Shown here: piece by piece, positions 41,178 to 49,707 of the stretch
Position numbering within the stretch: position 1 is the stretch's first letter
Layout: each line of letters begins with the position of its first letter
Assembly (NCBI RefSeq): GCF_937888285.1
Contig: NZ_CALART010000052.1
Span: 1 to 53,965 of the forward strand
Direction: 5' to 3'
DNA length: 53,965 nt
Source: an uncultured Aquimonas sp.
GTDB taxonomy: Bacteria > Pseudomonadota > Gammaproteobacteria > Xanthomonadales > Xanthomonadaceae
Program-made: the position numbers and the translations under genes
Notes under the pieces: generated by a model
Seen by the model: only the letters and a program-made list of their open reading frames with translations
Told to the model about the DNA's origin: nothing
Databases searched by the model: none

Positions 41178-42806
41178 ATGAAGCGTCGACAGTTCCTTCT
41201 GCTGACCACCGCGGCCAGCACCGCCTTGGCTTTGCGCCCAGACGCCTGCCGCGCCGGATCATCGGGCGGTTCCAGCGCGCTGTACGCCGACGGCTTCGAG
41301 GCGGTCACGCCCAGCACCAACACCGCCTACCTGTTCCCGCCGGGCTACTTCGAGCCAAACAGCCTGCTGCCCTTGCAGAAGATCTATCCGCAGAGCGACG
41401 CGGTGGCGCCTGCGGCCTCGCACCATCGTCGCGCCTATCCAGGCCTGCGCTGGGAGTGTCCGGTGCGCGCCATGGGCGGCAGCAACCCGCGCTTCTACGA
41501 GCTGCTCTCCGGCCCGCCAGGCATGCGGATCGGGGAGTTCCTGCAGCGCGACAGCTCCGGCGACTACGCGCCAACGCCGGACTACGCGACCCTCGTCTGG
41601 GAGTCGCCGGTGGCCGGCAGCTATCTGATCCGCGTGCGCTGCAGCGATCAGAACAACACGCCGCTGCTGTTCGAGTTCCGCTTGCAAGTGGCGCTTGACG
41701 GACACCTGTTCACCGCGCCAACGGCGCTCGGCAAGGGCGACGGCACCAGCCCGCAGAATGCGATGGCCTGGAATCAGGCGATGCTGGGCAACGGCATGGT
41801 CTCGCCAAGCCGCGGCAAGGTGCTGGTGTGTCGCGGCGGCAACTACACGCTGAGCGACGCCATTCTGGTCAACGCCAGCCATATGGCGACCTCGATCATC
41901 GCCTATCCCGGCGAGACTCCGGTGTTCAATCGCGGCATCCAGATGCGCGCATCCGACGTGTTCATCGGCGGACTGCGCTTCGAGAACATCGGTACCGGCA
42001 ACTTCGGGGTCATCAACGACTGGGAGTTCAACCATCGCTGGAGCGTCTGGCGCTGCCACTTCGAGCGCTGCTTCAACGCGAACACGGCGCAGAACAACAA
42101 CCAGTCCTGCATCGGCGCGGTGAACGGCGGGCGTGCGAACGGCCGACAGCATCTGCTGCTGGCAGAGAACACGTACCGCAACTGCAGTGGCCTGCACGGC
42201 TACGACTACTACAACGTCGACACCCACCTGTGCGAGCGCGAGACCTTCATCGTTGACGACCCGAACATCGAGGTGCGCCACTCGGTGTGGTTTCCGAAGG
42301 GCTACTGCCGCTACTACGAGATCTCGTTCTGCCGCGCCGATCTGCCGCCGCAGGCGGTGGAGGCCGAGAACATCATCCAGGCGCACAACGCAGCCTACGC
42401 CGTCTCCCTGCCCGGCGTGGGCTCGATCGAGTACAACTTCGTGCGCGGTGGAAGCAATGTCGGGGGCCTCGTCACCAACGGCGCAGCCAACGGGACCGCG
42501 CCCAATGTCGGACCGGTCACGATCGTCTGCCAGGTGCGGCGCAACACCTTCGTGGGCAAACGGATTGGTGCACGCAATTGGGATCGCGAATCCGGGGTCG
42601 ACCGGCACAGCTACTTCGCTGCGAACGTGCTGCAGACGGCCAGCAATGGCGCCGTCGGCCTCTCCGGCGCGGCGAACACGAATCCGGTGTGGTTCACCGA
42701 ACGCGATGCGCTGAGCGCGGGCTCGGGTCTGGTGGATGGCAATGGCCGACTGATCGATGAGGGCTTCCGCGGTCGGCACGGTGCGCAGGTCTGGCGGCCA
42801 GCGTAG
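41178..42806 (+). CDS. Tat-type secreted beta-helix protein with N-terminal ADGFE
   Basis: 542 residues. MKRRQFLLLTTAASTALAL is a twin-arginine signal. Directly behind it, residues 37-41 read ADGFE (context SSALYADGFEAV), the motif that ends its two paralogues; here the C-terminus is GAQVWRPA without it. An Ig-like domain spans about 75-175 and the beta-helix follows (TAPTALGKGDGTSPQNAM, FIGGLRFENIG). Many paired cysteines (WRCHFERC) suggest disulfides. Last gene of the cluster; no clear terminator follows. Confidence 0.8.
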   Translation: MKRRQFLLLTTAASTALALRPDACRAGSSGGSSALYADGFEAVTPSTNTAYLFPPGYFEPNSLLPLQKIYPQSDAVAPAASHHRRAYPGLRWECPVRAMGGSNPRFYELLSGPPGMRIGEFLQRDSSGDYAPTPDYATLVWESPVAGSYLIRVRCSDQNNTPLLFEFRLQVALDGHLFTAPTALGKGDGTSPQNAMAWNQAMLGNGMVSPSRGKVLVCRGGNYTLSDAILVNASHMATSIIAYPGETPVFNRGIQMRASDVFIGGLRFENIGTGNFGVINDWEFNHRWSVWRCHFERCFNANTAQNNNQSCIGAVNGGRANGRQHLLLAENTYRNCSGLHGYDYYNVDTHLCERETFIVDDPNIEVRHSVWFPKGYCRYYEISFCRADLPPQAVEAENIIQAHNAAYAVSLPGVGSIEYNFVRGGSNVGGLVTNGAANGTAPNVGPVTIVCQVRRNTFVGKRIGARNWDRESGVDRHSYFAANVLQTASNGAVGLSGAANTNPVWFTERDALSAGSGLVDGNGRLIDEGFRGRHGAQVWRPA

Positions 42807-42924
42807 CTGACAGCGTGTCGACGATTTCGCGCGCGCTCAGGGGCATGCCAGAGGAAGCGACTCCGCGCCGGCTCACAAGCCGTGGGCCGCCCGGACTCGC
42901 GCGCTGACGCACGGCCCCACGCAA

Positions 42925-42944
42925 CAGGGCCCGCAGGCGCGGGC
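42925..42944 (-). terminator. Terminator-like hairpin after ffs
   Basis: On the minus strand GCCCGC, a four-base loop and GCGGGC are followed by cctgtt. It lies about 18 bases past the mature 3' end of the SRP RNA. Confidence 0.5.
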
Positions 42945-42961
42945 GCTGACGGCAGTGCAGA

Positions 42962-43078
<117 letters not shown>

Positions 43079-43151
43079 TAGAGGGGCTGCCGGGGCAGCG
43101 GCCGCTGCCTTTTCAGGCGTCGCGGCGGGCAGATCGTTCAGTTGCGGAAAC

Positions 43152-43244
43152 TGGCGGAGAGAGAGGGATTCGAACCCTCGATACGGGGTTTAGCCGTATA
43201 CACACTTTCCAGGCGTGCTCCTTCAACCACTCGGACATCTCTCC
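43152..43244 (-). tRNA. tRNA-Ser (anticodon GGA)
   Basis: Minus-strand cloverleaf: acceptor GGAGAGA pairs with TCTCTCC, discriminator G and an encoded CCA (43154-43152). D-arm GTCCGAGTGGTTGAAGGAGC, anticodon loop CTGGAAA giving GGA, a long variable arm (TACGG/CCGTA) diagnostic of class II tRNA-Ser, and a T-arm GAGGGTTCGAATCCCTC. It decodes UCC/UCU. It lies 73 bases upstream of ffs, probably in the same transcript. Confidence 0.97.
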
Positions 43245-43277
43245 GGAGTCTCACGCACGAACGCTGCAGAGCGCGGC

Positions 43278-43306
43278 AGAGTAGCGACTCGGAGGCGAAT
43301 CCACAA
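43278..43306 (-). promoter_or_regulatory. Promoter of tRNA-Ser (and possibly ffs)
   Basis: On the minus strand TTGTGG (43306-43301), 17 bases, TACTCT (43283-43278), placing +1 about 27 bases upstream of the mature tRNA 5' end. Confidence 0.5.
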
Positions 43307-43321
43307 GTCTGGCGCGCGCGC

Positions 43322-44107
43322 TCAGCCACCGGCGGGCAGGGTTGAGGGCGCGGGTGCCGCGACCGCCAAGCGCTCACCCGGCGCCAGCACGCGGTAGCCG
43401 CGCGCGCGCATGGCCTCGCCGTCCGCGGCCGAGCCGTAGTGGTACAGGGCCAGCCGCTCGCGCCAGGCCTGCGGGTACTCGCGCTCGATGTCGTCGAGCC
43501 CGGTGTGCGAGGGATTGCCGCGCAGACCGCAGTCGTGGGCCAGGGTCTCTTCGGGATAGCGCGCCAGCTGCTCGGGGATCGGCCGGGTATCGCCGCTGTA
43601 GACGAAGCTGCCGCGCAGGGCCAAGCCGAAGGCCGTATCCGGCGCATGGTGACGACAGGGGAACACCTCGAACTGGCGGCCGGCGTGCCAGAAGCCGCGC
43701 GAGACCGGGATTAGCTGGAAGGCATCCCACCAGTTGGCGCCGCCCTCGGCGAGCACGCCCGGATAGTCCGCCAGCCGCGCCTGCAGCAGCGGCACGACGG
43801 TGGCCGGCACGTACAGCCGGCAGCGGCCGCGTCGGGCTTCGTCGAAGTACAGGGCGAAGAACAGCCGCTCCATGCCGCCGATGTGGTCGAGGTGGGCATG
43901 GGTGATGAACAGGGCCAGCGGTGGCTCGCCGTAGTGCTTGAGATACGCGGTCAGGGCCTCGCCGCCGCAGTCGATCATCAGCAGCGGACGACCATCGTGC
44001 TCCAGCACCGCCGAAGCCGAACCGAGCTCGACCGCCGCACTGCTGCCGACGCCCAGGAAACGCAGGGCCCAGCCGCTGTCCACGCGGGTGTGCGCTGGCG
44101 TGCTCAT
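43322..44107 (-). CDS. Metallo-beta-lactamase-fold hydrolase
   Basis: 261 residues. The metal-binding THAHLDHIGG near residue 70 and the later RHHAPD, YSGDTRP and C-terminal His define a two-metal MBL-fold hydrolase of the RNase Z/phosphodiesterase-like group. Its start overlaps the kdkA stop (ATGA), so it is translated together with the Kdo kinase. Whether it acts on a nucleotide, phosphodiester or thioester is not visible. Confidence 0.85.
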   Translation of the reverse strand: MSTPAHTRVDSGWALRFLGVGSSAAVELGSASAVLEHDGRPLLMIDCGGEALTAYLKHYGEPPLALFITHAHLDHIGGMERLFFALYFDEARRGRCRLYVPATVVPLLQARLADYPGVLAEGGANWWDAFQLIPVSRGFWHAGRQFEVFPCRHHAPDTAFGLALRGSFVYSGDTRPIPEQLARYPEETLAHDCGLRGNPSHTGLDDIEREYPQAWRERLALYHYGSAADGEAMRARGYRVLAPGERLAVAAPAPSTLPAGG

Positions 44108-44886
44108 GCGGGCTTGAGTTCGCAGGCGGCCGCGCTGCCCCCGGCTTCGACGTAGCCCGCGCCCAGGGCCGACCAGCCCACCGCCAGCGCCTCGCCCTGA
44201 AGCCCGAGTTTGCGCAGCGAGCGCGCGAGGCGCTGCAGGTTGGCGCGCTGCCAAGCGAGCGCGGGTGCACGCAGGTCGCCGCGATCGAAGTCGATCAGCC
44301 AAAGACCACCCGCGTCGTCGCGCATGACGTTGTGGGCATTGAGGTCGGCATGGAACGCGCCCGCGGCGTGGAAGCGCGCCAGCAGCCCGCCAAGACCGCG
44401 CCAGTCAAAGGCTTCGCCCTGTCCGGCGGCCAGCGCTTGCGCCAGCGTGCGGCTGTCGGGGATCGCCAGGGTCATCAGGTCGGCGCGGTAGAACAGGCCC
44501 GCTCGCGCATAGCCGGCCGCCAGCGGCGCGGGCACCGGCAGGCCGAGCTCGCGCAGCCGGGCCAGCAGACGGAACTCGCGGAAGGCGCGGTTGGCGTCTT
44601 CGCCGGTCCACAGGTACAGATCGCGGATCACCCGGCCGACCAGGCCGCCGCGCCGGTAGTGGCGGATCACCGCCTCGCCGAACTCGCCGCGCACGAAGCA
44701 GACCGCGCCGCGGCCGCCGCGCGATGCCTCCATGCGACCGCGCTCGGCCCAGTGCTGCGGATCCAGCAGCAGGCGATCGGCCTGGGCAATGCGCCGGCGG
44801 TCGAACAGCAGGGCGCCGCGGGCGTCGGTGACGCGGGCCTCCTGCACGCTCTCGCTGGCCAGGGTGTCGGTCTCGCTGCGGTTCAC
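44104..44886 (-). CDS. kdkA: 3-deoxy-D-manno-octulosonic acid (Kdo) kinase
   Basis: 260 residues from a GTG. The atypical kinase motifs are FHAAGAFHADLNAHNVM (catalytic Asp and Asn) and WLIDFDRGDLR (metal Asp), as in KdkA/InaA-type lipopolysaccharide kinases. The upstream region RHYRRGGLVGR supplies an Arg-rich substrate face. KdkA phosphorylates Kdo in lipid A core precursors. It heads a two-gene minus-strand unit with the MBL protein and is divergent from a glycosyltransferase gene. Confidence 0.9.
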   Translation of the reverse strand: MNRSETDTLASESVQEARVTDARGALLFDRRRIAQADRLLLDPQHWAERGRMEASRGGRGAVCFVRGEFGEAVIRHYRRGGLVGRVIRDLYLWTGEDANRAFREFRLLARLRELGLPVPAPLAAGYARAGLFYRADLMTLAIPDSRTLAQALAAGQGEAFDWRGLGGLLARFHAAGAFHADLNAHNVMRDDAGGLWLIDFDRGDLRAPALAWQRANLQRLARSLRKLGLQGEALAVGWSALGAGYVEAGGSAAACELKPA

Positions 44887-44957
44887 GGTGGTGTTTCATA
44901 CGCAGGGCGGCAGGGGAGTCTAGCAAGCTCCATCCGAGGTCGACCCGGTCGCGCATG

Positions 44958-44963
44958 TAGAAT
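44958..44963 (+). promoter_or_regulatory. Possible -10 of the glycosyltransferase gene
   Basis: TAGAAT lies 41 bases before the ATG at 45005. No good -35 is seen at the usual distance, so this is only a candidate. Confidence 0.3.
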
Positions 44964-45004
44964 GCGAGGCCTTGCAAACACACCGATGGCGAGCGCGATC
45001 AGCG

Positions 45005-45745
45005 ATGGAACCGGTCAACGTCCTGTGCATCAAATGGGGTCGCAAGTACGGCCCGGAGTACGTCAACCGGCTGCGTTCGATGGTGCGCAGGCATCTGAAG
45101 CGCCCGCACCGCTTCGTCTGCCTCACCGACGACCGCACGGGCATCGAGCCGGACATCGAGGTCCTCGACATCCCGCAGGTCGGCTTCGCCGATTTCGACC
45201 AGCGCCTGCCCTGGACCTTTGGCCACGGCTGGCTGAAGCTGACCAGCTTCAAGCGCGAGCTCTACGACCTGAAAGGCACCACCCTGTTCATCGACCTCGA
45301 CGTGGTGATCGTCGACAGCCTGGACGCGTTCTTCGAGCCACCGGGCGAGTTCGTGGTCATCAAGGAATGGGACAAGCGCGACGGCACCGGCAACACTTCG
45401 GTTTATCGCTACACCATCGGCGCGCACGCGGATGCGTTGGAGTATCTCGCCGCCAACAAGGACAAAGCGCTGTCCGAGGTGCGCAACGAGCAGGAGTTCA
45501 TCACTGGTTACCTCGGCCGCCAGGGCAAGGTCAGCTACTGGCCCGATAGCTGGTGCCGCAGCTTCAAGCGCCACTGCGTGCGACCGGGAATCCTGTGCTG
45601 GTTCCAGCCGCCGCGACTCCCCGAGGGCGCGAAGATCATCGCCTTCCACGGCAAGCCGAACCCGCCCGACGCCATCGCCGGGGTCAGCGGCAAGTGGTAC
45701 CGCAAGGTGCATCCCACCGCGTGGGTCGCTGAACACTGGCGCTGA
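45005..45745 (+). CDS. Putative glycosyltransferase
   Basis: 246 residues. VNVLCIKWGRKYGPEYVNRL opens a Rossmann-like fold, and TLFIDLDVVIVDSLDAFF contains the DxD metal-nucleotide sugar site. A C-terminal HGKPNPPDAIAGV with conserved His follows. No signal peptide, so cytosolic. It lies next to kdkA, which fits a lipopolysaccharide or surface-glycan function, but the donor and acceptor are unknown. Confidence 0.8.
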   Translation: MEPVNVLCIKWGRKYGPEYVNRLRSMVRRHLKRPHRFVCLTDDRTGIEPDIEVLDIPQVGFADFDQRLPWTFGHGWLKLTSFKRELYDLKGTTLFIDLDVVIVDSLDAFFEPPGEFVVIKEWDKRDGTGNTSVYRYTIGAHADALEYLAANKDKALSEVRNEQEFITGYLGRQGKVSYWPDSWCRSFKRHCVRPGILCWFQPPRLPEGAKIIAFHGKPNPPDAIAGVSGKWYRKVHPTAWVAEHWR

Positions 45746-46014
45746 GCGGCAGGCGCCACGGGCCGGCCGCACCGACCTGCGGGGATCCTGCCGGGTAGCC
45801 CCAGACGCCTGGCGAAGGCTCAGGTTTCGCATAGGGGACTCCTGTTCCGCGAGACCGGTTCGCGCGTCGGAACAGGGCCGACGTGCACCTGACGTGGGCT
45901 CCCGGCCCGGGATTTGCATCCGTGAAGCCTCATCGCAGAGGCCGCCACGGGAGCGTCCATGACAGCTTGGATCCAAAGGCCTCCGCCCGCCGCCAGCCCC
46001 GGGAGCCGAAGGGC
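45746..46014. other. 269-base gap rich in inverted repeats before the PleD-like gene
   Basis: Two clear stems: CCTGTTCCG (45841-45849) with CGGAACAGG (45868-45876), and a compound hairpin CCGTG-AA-GCCTC (45920-45931) with GAGGC-CGC-CACGG (45938-45950). A third alternative stem GCTCCCG (45898-45904) with CGGGAGC (45948-45954) would compete with the second. No T-run, so they do not look like plain terminators. A structured leader is possible. Confidence 0.4.
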
Positions 46015-46977
46015 GTGAAGGCGCTGGTGATCGAGGACTCGCGCACCAGCCAGGCGATGATCGCCCACCTGCTGCGCGAGATGGACATCGAGCCCATCCA
46101 GGCCGAGCGCGGTCTGGACGGTCTTCAGCTGTACACGCAGCGACGCCCCGACCTGATCCTGCTCGACGTGGTCCTGCCCGACATCGATGGTTTCGAAGTG
46201 GCCCGTCGAATCCGCGCGGATGAGGGACCGGGGGAGTGGACTCCGATCGTCTTCCTCACCGGCCGCACCAGCGATGCCGACCTCGAATCGGGAATTGCAG
46301 CCGGCGGTGACGACTACCTGGTCAAACCGCTGAACCCGATCGTGTTTGCCGCCAAGGTGCGGGCAATGTCGCGGATCGCGCAGATGCGCGACAAGCTCCT
46401 GGAAACCACCCACCAGCTCGACCAGGTCAACCGTGAGCTGATGCGGCTGTCGGCGATGGACGGCCTCACCGGTCTCGCCAACCGCCGCCATTTCGACGCC
46501 ATGCTGCGCAGCGAGTGGGAGCGCGGCGAGCGCTGCCGGCACCCGGTCTCGCTGCTGATGTGCGACGTCGACTTCTTCAAGCCCTACAACGACAACTACG
46601 GCCACCTGCGCGGCGACGAATGCCTGCGGCGGATCAGCAGCGCCCTGCAGTTCGCGATCCGCCGACCCTGCGAGCTGGCCGCGCGCTACGGCGGCGAGGA
46701 GTTCGCCCTGCTGCTGCCGGAAACCTCGGCCCCACAGGCCATGGAGATCGCCGAGACGGTGCGCTCCAACGTCGAGCGCCTGGCCATCGAGCACGGGCAT
46801 GCCCCCAAGGGCATCGTCAGCATCAGCATCGGCGTGGCGACCCGCGTGCCGAACAGCCAGCTGTCGCCGGAGCGACTGATCGCGCTCGCCGACAAGGCCC
46901 TGTACCTTGCCAAGAAGAGCGGCCGCGACCGCGCCGCGCAGGCGGTGGGCGGCGGCGGCGAGGCCATGGCAAGCTGA
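46015..46977 (+). CDS. PleD-like diguanylate cyclase response regulator (GGEEF)
   Basis: 320 residues from a GTG at 46015, which directly begins the receiver (MKALVIEDSRTSQ) and has GGGAG at 46001-46005; upstream in-frame sequence is not conserved-looking. Receiver domain about 1-120 with the acidic pair ED, the phospho-acceptor Asp in LILLDVVLPDIDG and Lys in YLVKPLNP. A GGDEF domain follows about residue 150, active-site ARYGGEEFALLL. The inhibitory-site equivalent reads RPCE where RxxD is canonical. Predicted to make c-di-GMP when phosphorylated. No kinase is adjacent. Confidence 0.92.
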   Translation: MKALVIEDSRTSQAMIAHLLREMDIEPIQAERGLDGLQLYTQRRPDLILLDVVLPDIDGFEVARRIRADEGPGEWTPIVFLTGRTSDADLESGIAAGGDDYLVKPLNPIVFAAKVRAMSRIAQMRDKLLETTHQLDQVNRELMRLSAMDGLTGLANRRHFDAMLRSEWERGERCRHPVSLLMCDVDFFKPYNDNYGHLRGDECLRRISSALQFAIRRPCELAARYGGEEFALLLPETSAPQAMEIAETVRSNVERLAIEHGHAPKGIVSISIGVATRVPNSQLSPERLIALADKALYLAKKSGRDRAAQAVGGGGEAMAS

Positions 46978-47095
46978 GGGTGGCGTGCACGCAGGCTGGG
47001 CGGCCGTCGCCGGGTCGCGCAGGCGGGGTCGACCGCTCCTGAACATGCGCAGGCCCTGAGCCCAGGCGCTCTGACATCGATCCGCAGGGGGATGC

Positions 47096-48238
47096 GTGGA
47101 AGAACTGCTGCTGTGGCGCTGGAGCACCGGCATCCAGACCCTGTCGGTGCTGCTGATTACGGCCTTCCTGAGCTTCAGCGGGCGCCGCGAGGGCGGCGAG
47201 GTGCTCAGGGACTGGGCGCGTGCCTGGCAGTGGAACTGCCTGGCGCTGGGCGTCACCTGGTTCTACTGGCTGGCCCAGCCCGAAGCGCTCGGCCTGCTGT
47301 TTGCGCGCGTCACCTATGCCACCGCCAAGACCGCCTTCCTGCTCTATCTGCTCGCTGGCGTGCTGCGCTTCCAGTCGCAGGACGAGCGTTCGCGGCTGCG
47401 CGCGCTGCCCTGGGCGCTGGCCGTCAGCTACGGCCTGCTCGGTGCGATCTGGCTCGACAGCGTGCCGCTGATGGGCATGGCGCAGTCCGCGCTGATCGCC
47501 CTGGCCTGCAGTGCCGGCGTCCTCATGAGTCTGCGCGGGCGCGGCCTCGGACTCGAATGGCTGGCGCTGGGCTTCGGCCTGCGCGCGGCGTTCGCCGTGC
47601 TGGAGGCCTGGGCCTACGGCTCACTGGCGTTCGGCGTGGAGCGCATTCCCGGCGAGACCCTGTCGCTGTTCGTGGCGGCGCATTCGTCGCTCGACCTCGT
47701 CGCCGAATGGACGATTGCCCTTGGCTGCATGCTGGCGCTGGCAAGCCGCGCCCAGCGCGAACTGCGGGCCAGCCAGCAGGCGCTTCGCGCCCAGGCCGAA
47801 CGCGACGCCCTGACCGGCCTGCGCAACCGCCACGGGCTGGAGGGGGTGCTGCACCGGGCGCAGCGCGAAGGCGCCTGTCTGCTGTTCTTCGATCTCGATG
47901 ACTTCAAGCGCATCAACGACGAGGCCGGCCATGCCGCGGGCGATCATTGCCTGAGCGCGGTCGCCACGGCGCTGCGCCGGCATTTCCGCGAGGACGACGA
48001 AATCCTGCGCTTCGCTGGCGACGAGTTCCTGGTGATCTCGCATCTGCGCGATCCCGATGCCATCGAGGCGCGCGTGCAGGCCATGGCCGAGGATCTCGCC
48101 GCGCTGCCCGAGCCCTGCCCCATCCACTTCAGCGTCGGTGCCGCCTGGCTGGAGCCGGGCGGCGATCCGATGGACGCCCTGCGTCGGGCCGACCAGGCCA
48201 TGTACAGCCACAAGGCGGAACGCCGCCAGGCGGCCTGA
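47096..48238 (+). CDS. Membrane-anchored diguanylate cyclase (AGDEF)
   Basis: 380 residues from GTG 47096 with AGGGGGA just upstream. The N-terminal 215 residues form about six membrane helices (MASE-like sensor). A short coiled linker (RAQRELRASQQALRAQAERDALTGL) leads into the cyclase domain with the substrate segment FFDLDDFKRINDEAGH and the active-site motif AGDEF. AGDEF occurs in catalytically competent enzymes, so activity is plausible. It lies 118 bases after the first cyclase; the two may be expressed together. Confidence 0.88.
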   Translation: MEELLLWRWSTGIQTLSVLLITAFLSFSGRREGGEVLRDWARAWQWNCLALGVTWFYWLAQPEALGLLFARVTYATAKTAFLLYLLAGVLRFQSQDERSRLRALPWALAVSYGLLGAIWLDSVPLMGMAQSALIALACSAGVLMSLRGRGLGLEWLALGFGLRAAFAVLEAWAYGSLAFGVERIPGETLSLFVAAHSSLDLVAEWTIALGCMLALASRAQRELRASQQALRAQAERDALTGLRNRHGLEGVLHRAQREGACLLFFDLDDFKRINDEAGHAAGDHCLSAVATALRRHFREDDEILRFAGDEFLVISHLRDPDAIEARVQAMAEDLAALPEPCPIHFSVGAAWLEPGGDPMDALRRADQAMYSHKAERRQAA

Positions 48239-48251
48239 ACCGCGGACGGTT

Positions 48252-49652
48252 TCAGCCGCCCGCCGAACCTCCGCCCTTCAGCCCGCCGCGGGTCAGTGCG
48301 CGCGGGTCAAGCAATTCGACAAGCTGCGCGCGCGGCAGGCCGCTCACCTCCTCGGCCACATCGATCAGGGGCCGGCCTTCCGCATAGGCGCGCTTGGCGA
48401 TCTCCGCGCCCTTGGCATAGCCGATCACCGGATTCAGCGCGGTGACCAGGATCGGATTGCGCGCCAAGGCCTCGTCGATGTGATCTGCGCGCACGCGAAA
48501 ACCCGCGATGGCGCGCTCACCCAGCAGCCGCATCGCGTTCGAAAGCAGCTCGATCGACTGCAGCAGACTGTGCGCGATCAGCGGCAGCATCACATTCAAC
48601 TGGAAGCTGCCGCTCTGCGCGGCGACGGTCACGGTGACATGTGCGCCCATCACCTGCGCACAGACCATGGCCACGGCTTCGGGAATCACCGGGTTGACCT
48701 TGCCCGGCATGATCGAGCTGCCCGGCTGCAGGGTCGGCAGCTCGATTTCGCCCAAGCCGGCCAAGGGCCCTGAGTTCATCCAGCGCAGGTCGTTGGCGAT
48801 CTTCATCAGGATCGCCGCCAGCCCGTTCAGCTGCGCCGACAGGCCCAGCGCCGCGTCCTGCCCGGCGATGCCGGCGAACAGGTTGTCGGCGGGACGGAAC
48901 TTGATACCCGTCAGCGCCTGCAGGGCGCGACAGGCGCGCTTGCCGAAGTGCGGATGCGCGTTGATGCCGGTGCCGATCGCCGTGCCCGACAGCGGCAAGA
49001 GGCGCAGGCGCTCGGCCTCCTGCTCGATGCGCTCGCGCGCACTGGCGAGCTGCGCGGCCCAGGCACCGAGCTCCTGCCCGAAGCTGAGCGGCATCGCGTC
49101 CATCAGATGGGTGCGGCCGGTCTTGGGCACGTCCGCCAGTTCGTCGGCGCGCTTGCCGATCGTCTTCTTCAGCGACTTCAGCGCCGGCAGCAGCTGATCG
49201 CGCAGGGCCAGCGCCGCCGACACCTGGATCGCGCTCGGCACCGCGTCGTTCGAGCTCTGCGCCATGTTGACGTGATCGTTCGGCGACACGGTCTTGCGCA
49301 GGCGTTTCTTGGCGAGCGCGGCCAGCACCTCGTTGATGTTCATGTTGCTGCTGGTACCCGAGCCGGTCTGGAACACGTCGACCGGGAACTGCTCGGCGTG
49401 CCCCCCTTCGGCGACCTCGGCCGCGGCGGACTCGATCGCCTCGGCAAGCTTCGCATCCAGCAGGCCGAGATCCGCGTTGGCGCGCGCTGCCGCCGACTTG
49501 ATCAGCGCCAGCGCACGGATGAAGCCCGCCGGCATGCGCTGGCCCGAAATCGGGAAGTTCTGCACCGCGCGCTGGGTCTGCGCGCCCCACAGCGCCTCGT
49601 CGGGGACTTCGAGCTCTCCAAGGCTGTCGCGTTCGATCCGGGGCTTTGCCAT
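48252..49652 (-). CDS. fumC: Class II fumarate hydratase
   Basis: 466 residues. QTGSGTSSNMNINEVLA, the catalytic-site TGRTHLMDAMPLSFGQE and the superfamily signature GSSIMPGKVNPVIPE are all intact. It interconverts fumarate and malate in the TCA cycle and, being iron-free, tolerates oxidants. GGAG precedes the ATG. It is divergent from purB, a distant member of the same superfamily whose reaction releases fumarate. Confidence 0.96.
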   Translation of the reverse strand: MAKPRIERDSLGELEVPDEALWGAQTQRAVQNFPISGQRMPAGFIRALALIKSAAARANADLGLLDAKLAEAIESAAAEVAEGGHAEQFPVDVFQTGSGTSSNMNINEVLAALAKKRLRKTVSPNDHVNMAQSSNDAVPSAIQVSAALALRDQLLPALKSLKKTIGKRADELADVPKTGRTHLMDAMPLSFGQELGAWAAQLASARERIEQEAERLRLLPLSGTAIGTGINAHPHFGKRACRALQALTGIKFRPADNLFAGIAGQDAALGLSAQLNGLAAILMKIANDLRWMNSGPLAGLGEIELPTLQPGSSIMPGKVNPVIPEAVAMVCAQVMGAHVTVTVAAQSGSFQLNVMLPLIAHSLLQSIELLSNAMRLLGERAIAGFRVRADHIDEALARNPILVTALNPVIGYAKGAEIAKRAYAEGRPLIDVAEEVSGLPRAQLVELLDPRALTRGGLKGGGSAGG

Positions 49653-49707
49653 GGCGGTTCTCCGGTGCGGGAAAGCGCCGATCCTACGCCCGCTCGGGAC
49701 ATCCAAC

